Below are positions 60,563-64,000 of a stretch of 64,000 nt of DNA, piece after piece (within the stretch, counting starts at the first letter, position 1; the number at the start of each line of letters is the position of its first letter). The translations under genes were made by a program, and so were the position numbers. This DNA comes from JAFAYN01 sp963733105. GTDB lineage: Bacteria > Gemmatimonadota > Gemmatimonadetes > Longimicrobiales > Longimicrobiaceae. The DNA lies in NCBI GenBank assembly GCA_963733105.1, contig CAVTCB010000016.1:151412-215411 (forward strand), in the 5' to 3' direction. The notes beneath the pieces were generated by a model. The model did not search any database. It saw nothing but the letters and a program-made list of their open reading frames with translations, and was not told the origin of the DNA.

Positions 60563-62367
60563 ATGGAGGAGACTAAGAGACGCTCCCTGAAGCCGCTTCG
60601 GCGGCTGCTGCCCTATGTGCTCCGCTATCGCACGGAAGCCATCGGCGCGGGCGTGTCGCTTGCCGTGGCCGCCGCCACGACGCTGGCGCCTGCCGATCGC
60701 GGTGCGGCGGATGATCGACCACGGCTTCTCCTCGTCCGATTCCGACCTTCATCGCCAACTATTTCGCCATGCTGGTGGTGATGGCCGCCGTGCTCGCCGC
60801 CGCGTCGGCCGCGCGCTACTATTTCGTCATCACGCTCGGCGAGCGGATCGTCGCCGATCTCCGCCGCGACGTCTTCTGCGCATGTCACCTCGCTGTCGCC
60901 CGGCTTCTTCGACGGCGAGCAGTCCGGCGAGATCGTGTCGCGGCTGACCGCCGATACGACGCAGATCAAGTCGGCGGTCGGCGCGACGGCCTCGCTGGCG
61001 CTGCGCAACTCCATCCTCTGTCTCGGCGCGATGGCCATGATGGTCGTACACCAGCCCGAAGCTGTCCGGCGCTGGTGCTGCGTCGCCATCCCCCTCATCG
61101 TGCTGCCGCTTGTCGCGCTTCGGCCGCTCGGTGCGCGCAAGGTCGCGCGATGCCCAGGACACGCTCGCGCAAGCCTCGGCCTATGCCGGCGAAGCCGATC
61201 GGCGCGATCCGCACGCGTGCAGGCTTTCACCAACGAGCGGCAGGCCACAGGCCGCTTCACCGGAGCCGTCGAGAATGCCTTCCAGGCGGCGCGCTCCTCG
61301 CATCTTCGCCCGCTCGCTGCTCACCGTCTTCGCCATCTTCATGATCTTCGGCAGCGTGGTGGCGGTGCTATGGTTCGGCGCGCGCGACGTGCTTGCCGGC
61401 ACCGATGACGGCCGGCACGCTCGGCCAGTTCCTGCTCTATTCGGTCTTCGCGGCCGGCGCGCTCGGCGCGCTTTCCGAAGTGTGGGGCGAGCTCAGCCAG
61501 GCGGCCGGCGCCGCGGAGCGGCTGATCGAGCTGCTCGACGAGAAGCCCGGCGATCGCGGCCCCCGAACACCCCGTTGGCGCTGCCCGGCCGCCGCTCGGG
61601 GAGGTCGAATTCGACCACGTGTCGCTTCACCTATCCGACGCGCCCGAGTGCATCGGCGCTCGACGGCCTGAGCTTCACGGTCAAGCCCGGCGAGACAGGT
61701 GGCGATCGTCGGTCCCTCCGGCGCCGGCAAGAGCACGATCTTCTCGCTGATCCTGCGCTATCTACGATCCGCAATTCCGGCCGCGTGCTGGTCGACGGCG
61801 ATCGATATCGCGCACGCCGATCCCGCCGATCTCCGCGCCCGCATCGCCATCGTGCCGCAGGACGTGACGATCTTCGCCGCCTCGATCCAGAGAACATCGC
61901 CTTCGGCGCGCCGGGTGCGCCGCGTGCCGAGGTCGAGGCAGCGGCGCGCGCCGCCCATGCCGAGGAATTCATCCGCAGGCTCGACCAGGGCTACGACACG
62001 GAGGTCGGCGAGCGCGGCATCACGCTCTCCGGCGGCCAGCGCCAGCGCATCGCGATCGCCCGCGCCATCCTCCGAAATGCGCCGATCCTGCTGCTCGACG
62101 AGGCGACGTCGGCGCTCGACGCCGAAAGCGAGAACGCTGGTGCAGACGGCGCTCGACGCCCTGATGCAGGATCGCACGACCATCGTCATCGCCCATCGCC
62201 TCGCCACCGTGCTGAAGGCCGACCGCATCCTCGTCATGGACCAGGGCCGGATCGTCGAGGAAGGCACGCATCAGAGCCTGGTCGCCAAGGGCGGCCTCTA
62301 TGCCCGCCTCGCGAGCCTGCAATTCGACGACGGCAGGGCGGCCTTCAGCAAGGCGGCTCATAGCTAG
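60563..62367 (+). pseudogene. MsbA-like ABC exporter (fused permease-ATPase), many frameshifts
   Basis: The repaired protein has about 600 residues. The six-helix ABC transmembrane domain includes LVVMAAVLAAASAARYYFVITLGERIVADLRRDVF, SGEIVSRLTADTTQIKSAVG and LLTVFAIFMIFGSVVAVLWFG. The ATPase domain has VAIVGPSGAGKSTIFSLILR (Walker A), TLSGGQRQRIAIARAILRN (signature) and LLLDEATSALDAES (Walker B), with IVIAHRLATV (H-loop). It probably exports lipids or drugs. At least eight one-base shifts occur, for example near 60,705, 60,885, 61,135, 61,305, 61,400, 61,560, 61,770 and 62,140. ATG at 60563 has AGAAGGA upstream. Confidence 0.85.
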
Positions 62368-62394
62368 CCACTTAGCCGCCTCACTCGCCGACCA

Positions 62395-63893
62395 TTACCC
62401 TCCATAGCGGGCCTTCAGATGGTCGATGAAATAGGCCGCGTTCAGCTCTTCCGCCGTCGCCCGCCGCAGCAGGTCAGGCGTCGACCAGCGTGAACCCTGC
62501 GACCAGATGTTTCGGCGGCGCCAATCGTTGATGGCGTCGAAATTCCCCCGCGCGATGTCGTCCTCGAACGCCGGGTGCTCGCGCCTCAGCGCCGCTGCCT
62601 GCTGCGCCGCCATCATGGCGCCCAGCGTGTAGGAGGGGAAATAGCCGAAAGCGCCGCCCGGCCAGTGCACATCCTGCATCGGCCCGTCGCGGAAATCGCC
62701 AGCCGTCGACAGGCCGAGATAGTCGCGCATCTTGGCATCCCACGCCTCCGGTATGTCCGTCGCCCGCAGGCGCCTCGCGACCAGGTCACGCTCAAGTTCG
62801 AAGCGCAGGATGACATGCAGCGGATAGGTGACTTCGTCGGCGTCGACGCGGATCAAGCCGCGCTCGACGCGCAGGACGTGAGCAAGGATGTCGTCCACGT
62901 TCCAGCTTTCGCCGAGATGCCGCTCGACGATCGGCAGCGCCCAGCGCCAGAAGGCGGCCGTTGCGCACGAGCTGCATTTCGACGAACAGGCTCTGGCTTT
63001 CATGGATCGCCATGCCGCGCGCCTTGCCGAGCGGCCAGTGCGACCATTCCTTAGGCAGGTTCTGCTTCATACAGCGCATGGCCGGTCTCATGCAGCACGC
63101 CCATCAGCGCGGGCAGGAAGCTCGACGTCCGGTAGCGCGTGGTGATGCGCACATCCGTGGGCACCCCGCCGCAGAACGGATGATGCGACACCCGAAAGGC
63201 TGGGCCGTCGGTTGAGATCGAAGCCGACCGCCCCCACGATGGCGAGGCCGAGTTCGCGCTGTTTCTCGATGGGGGTAATTGCCGGACAGCGGCCGCATCG
63301 GCGCCTTCCCCAGCCGCTGCTCCTGCGCGGCGAGCGCCTCTGGCACGGAAACCGCGGAGAAAGGCCTTCAGCTCGCAAAAGATCGGCGCGATGTCCTTCC
63401 GCCCGGTTGCCGGGGTCGTATTGCTCCATCAGCGCATCGTAGGGATCGAGCCCGAGCGCGTCGGCGCGCAGCGCCGCTTCCTCCCGCACCAGGTCGATGA
63501 TGCCGCCGAGCGCCGGCAGGAAGCCCGCCCAGTCGTTGCTGGGGCGAAGCGCGCGCCAAAGCTGTTCCGGCGCGCAGCCGCGCTTTCGTCTGCCGCTCGA
63601 CGAATTCCGGCGGCAGGCAGGGTCATGTTGGTGTGATTGCCGCCGCAACTCGCGCAGCGCCGCGGCCTGATCCCCGTTTCGTGCCTCGGTATCGGCGGTG
63701 TCCAGCCAGTCGGCGATCTCCGGCGCGGTTGCCTGGCGATGGATACATGCCGGTGAGCAACGCCAAGCGCCTCGGCGCGCTTTTCGCCGCCGCCGACCGC
63801 CATATGGGTCGCCTCGTCGGCACCGAAAATCGCCAGCGCATGTTCCAGCGCCTCCAGCCTGCGGCATGTTTCGTCGAGTTTCGCGAAGGACAT
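62395..63893 (-). pseudogene. M32 (Taq-type) metallocarboxypeptidase, many frameshifts
   Basis: The start MSFAKLDETCRRLEALEHAL at 63,893 is followed by pieces of a carboxypeptidase Taq enzyme of about 500 residues. The zinc motif LHETGHALYEA lies on the minus strand near 63,065-63,095. The intact end (62,395-63,003 frame) includes VERHLGESWNVDDILAHVLRVERGLIRVDADEVTYPLHVILRFELE, DVHWPGGAFGYFPSYTLGAMMAAQ and FIDHLKARYGG. It removes C-terminal residues from peptides with broad specificity. At least six one-base shifts are present. Confidence 0.85.
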
Positions 63894-64000
63894 GGACACT
63901 CCTGATTTTCGAAGCGGGAGGGGACACGAAGTCCGCGACCGCCGCAAGCCCCGCCGACAGCTCTTGCGAAAGCGCTTTCAACCGGCAAAATGCAGTTGGG

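Noticed and set aside
1..64000. tRNA, rRNA, prophage or insertion-sequence genes
   Set aside because: Reading both strands I saw no cloverleaf ending in CCA, no rRNA core sequence, no transposase DDE motif set and no integrase or phage structural gene.

Overview
The window looks like a composite contig of at least three DNA sources. Bases 1 to about 43,850 are very GC-rich and resemble a Gemmatimonadota (Longimicrobium-like) genome: many lipoproteins, a SusC/SusD pair, DUF5117-type zinc proteases and several intergenic repeat families. Bases about 43,858 to 48,600 are a GC-rich actinobacterial, probably Thermoleophilia-like, piece (cupin, large LuxR-type ATPase regulator, ScyD/ScyE protein). 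Bases about 48,650 to 49,355 are a lower-GC stretch with a broken PIN-domain gene. From 49,386 to the end the gene order is typical of Rhizobiales (Phyllobacteriaceae-like): sdhB, leuC, mgtC-like, purH, heparinase, rsmB, htpX, SDHAF4, transglutaminase, rpmE, ABC exporter, M32 carboxypeptidase. cstA is cut inside its coding sequence at the first join and the PIN gene lacks its 5' end at the second. Misassembly or scaffolding is therefore more likely than gene transfer. These lineage names are inferences from gene content, not from a database search.

Layout of the Gemmatimonadota part. 1-16 kb holds small metabolic and envelope genes, a VapBC45-like toxin-antitoxin pair, a DUF5117 protease, a MarR-GNAT regulator, a lytic transglycosylase and a divergent HD-GYP protein. 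16-20 kb has a frameshifted dynamin-like GTPase, a GT87-type glycosyltransferase and a methyltransferase. 20-24 kb has an M20 amidohydrolase, a double-glycine-leader peptide gene, and a divergent LytS/LytTR two-component pair. 24-38 kb is a SusC/SusD pair followed by a tightly packed run of haloperoxidase-type phosphatase, cyanophycinase-like S51 peptidase, AbgB-like M20 amidohydrolase, D-amino-acid transaminase-like enzyme, M14 carboxypeptidase and S9 hydrolase, which together look like a peptide capture and breakdown locus. 38-43.8 kb has a metzincin-like protease, uppP, a sodium:solute symporter and the truncated cstA.

Two non-coding systems stand out. First, a ~268-bp element with five hairpins occurs three times (2,944; 15,364; 19,269), each time exactly between two convergent genes, and its stems differ between copies by paired changes. 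One of its hairpins belongs to a wider family that also occurs as triple hairpin arrays at 28.6 kb and 38.2 kb. Second, the region between the double-glycine peptide gene and the LytS/LytTR genes holds two outward-facing arrays of three copies of a CTCGTNCCACG-like site, spaced exactly 21 bp, the geometry expected of LytTR operators. Together these suggest a peptide-signalling or bacteriocin switch.

Reading frames are broken by single-base indels in many places: three in the GTPase, many in the LuxR regulator, and many from 52.6 kb to the end. Several disrupt housekeeping genes. I read most as sequencing or consensus errors, so the biological genes are probably intact.
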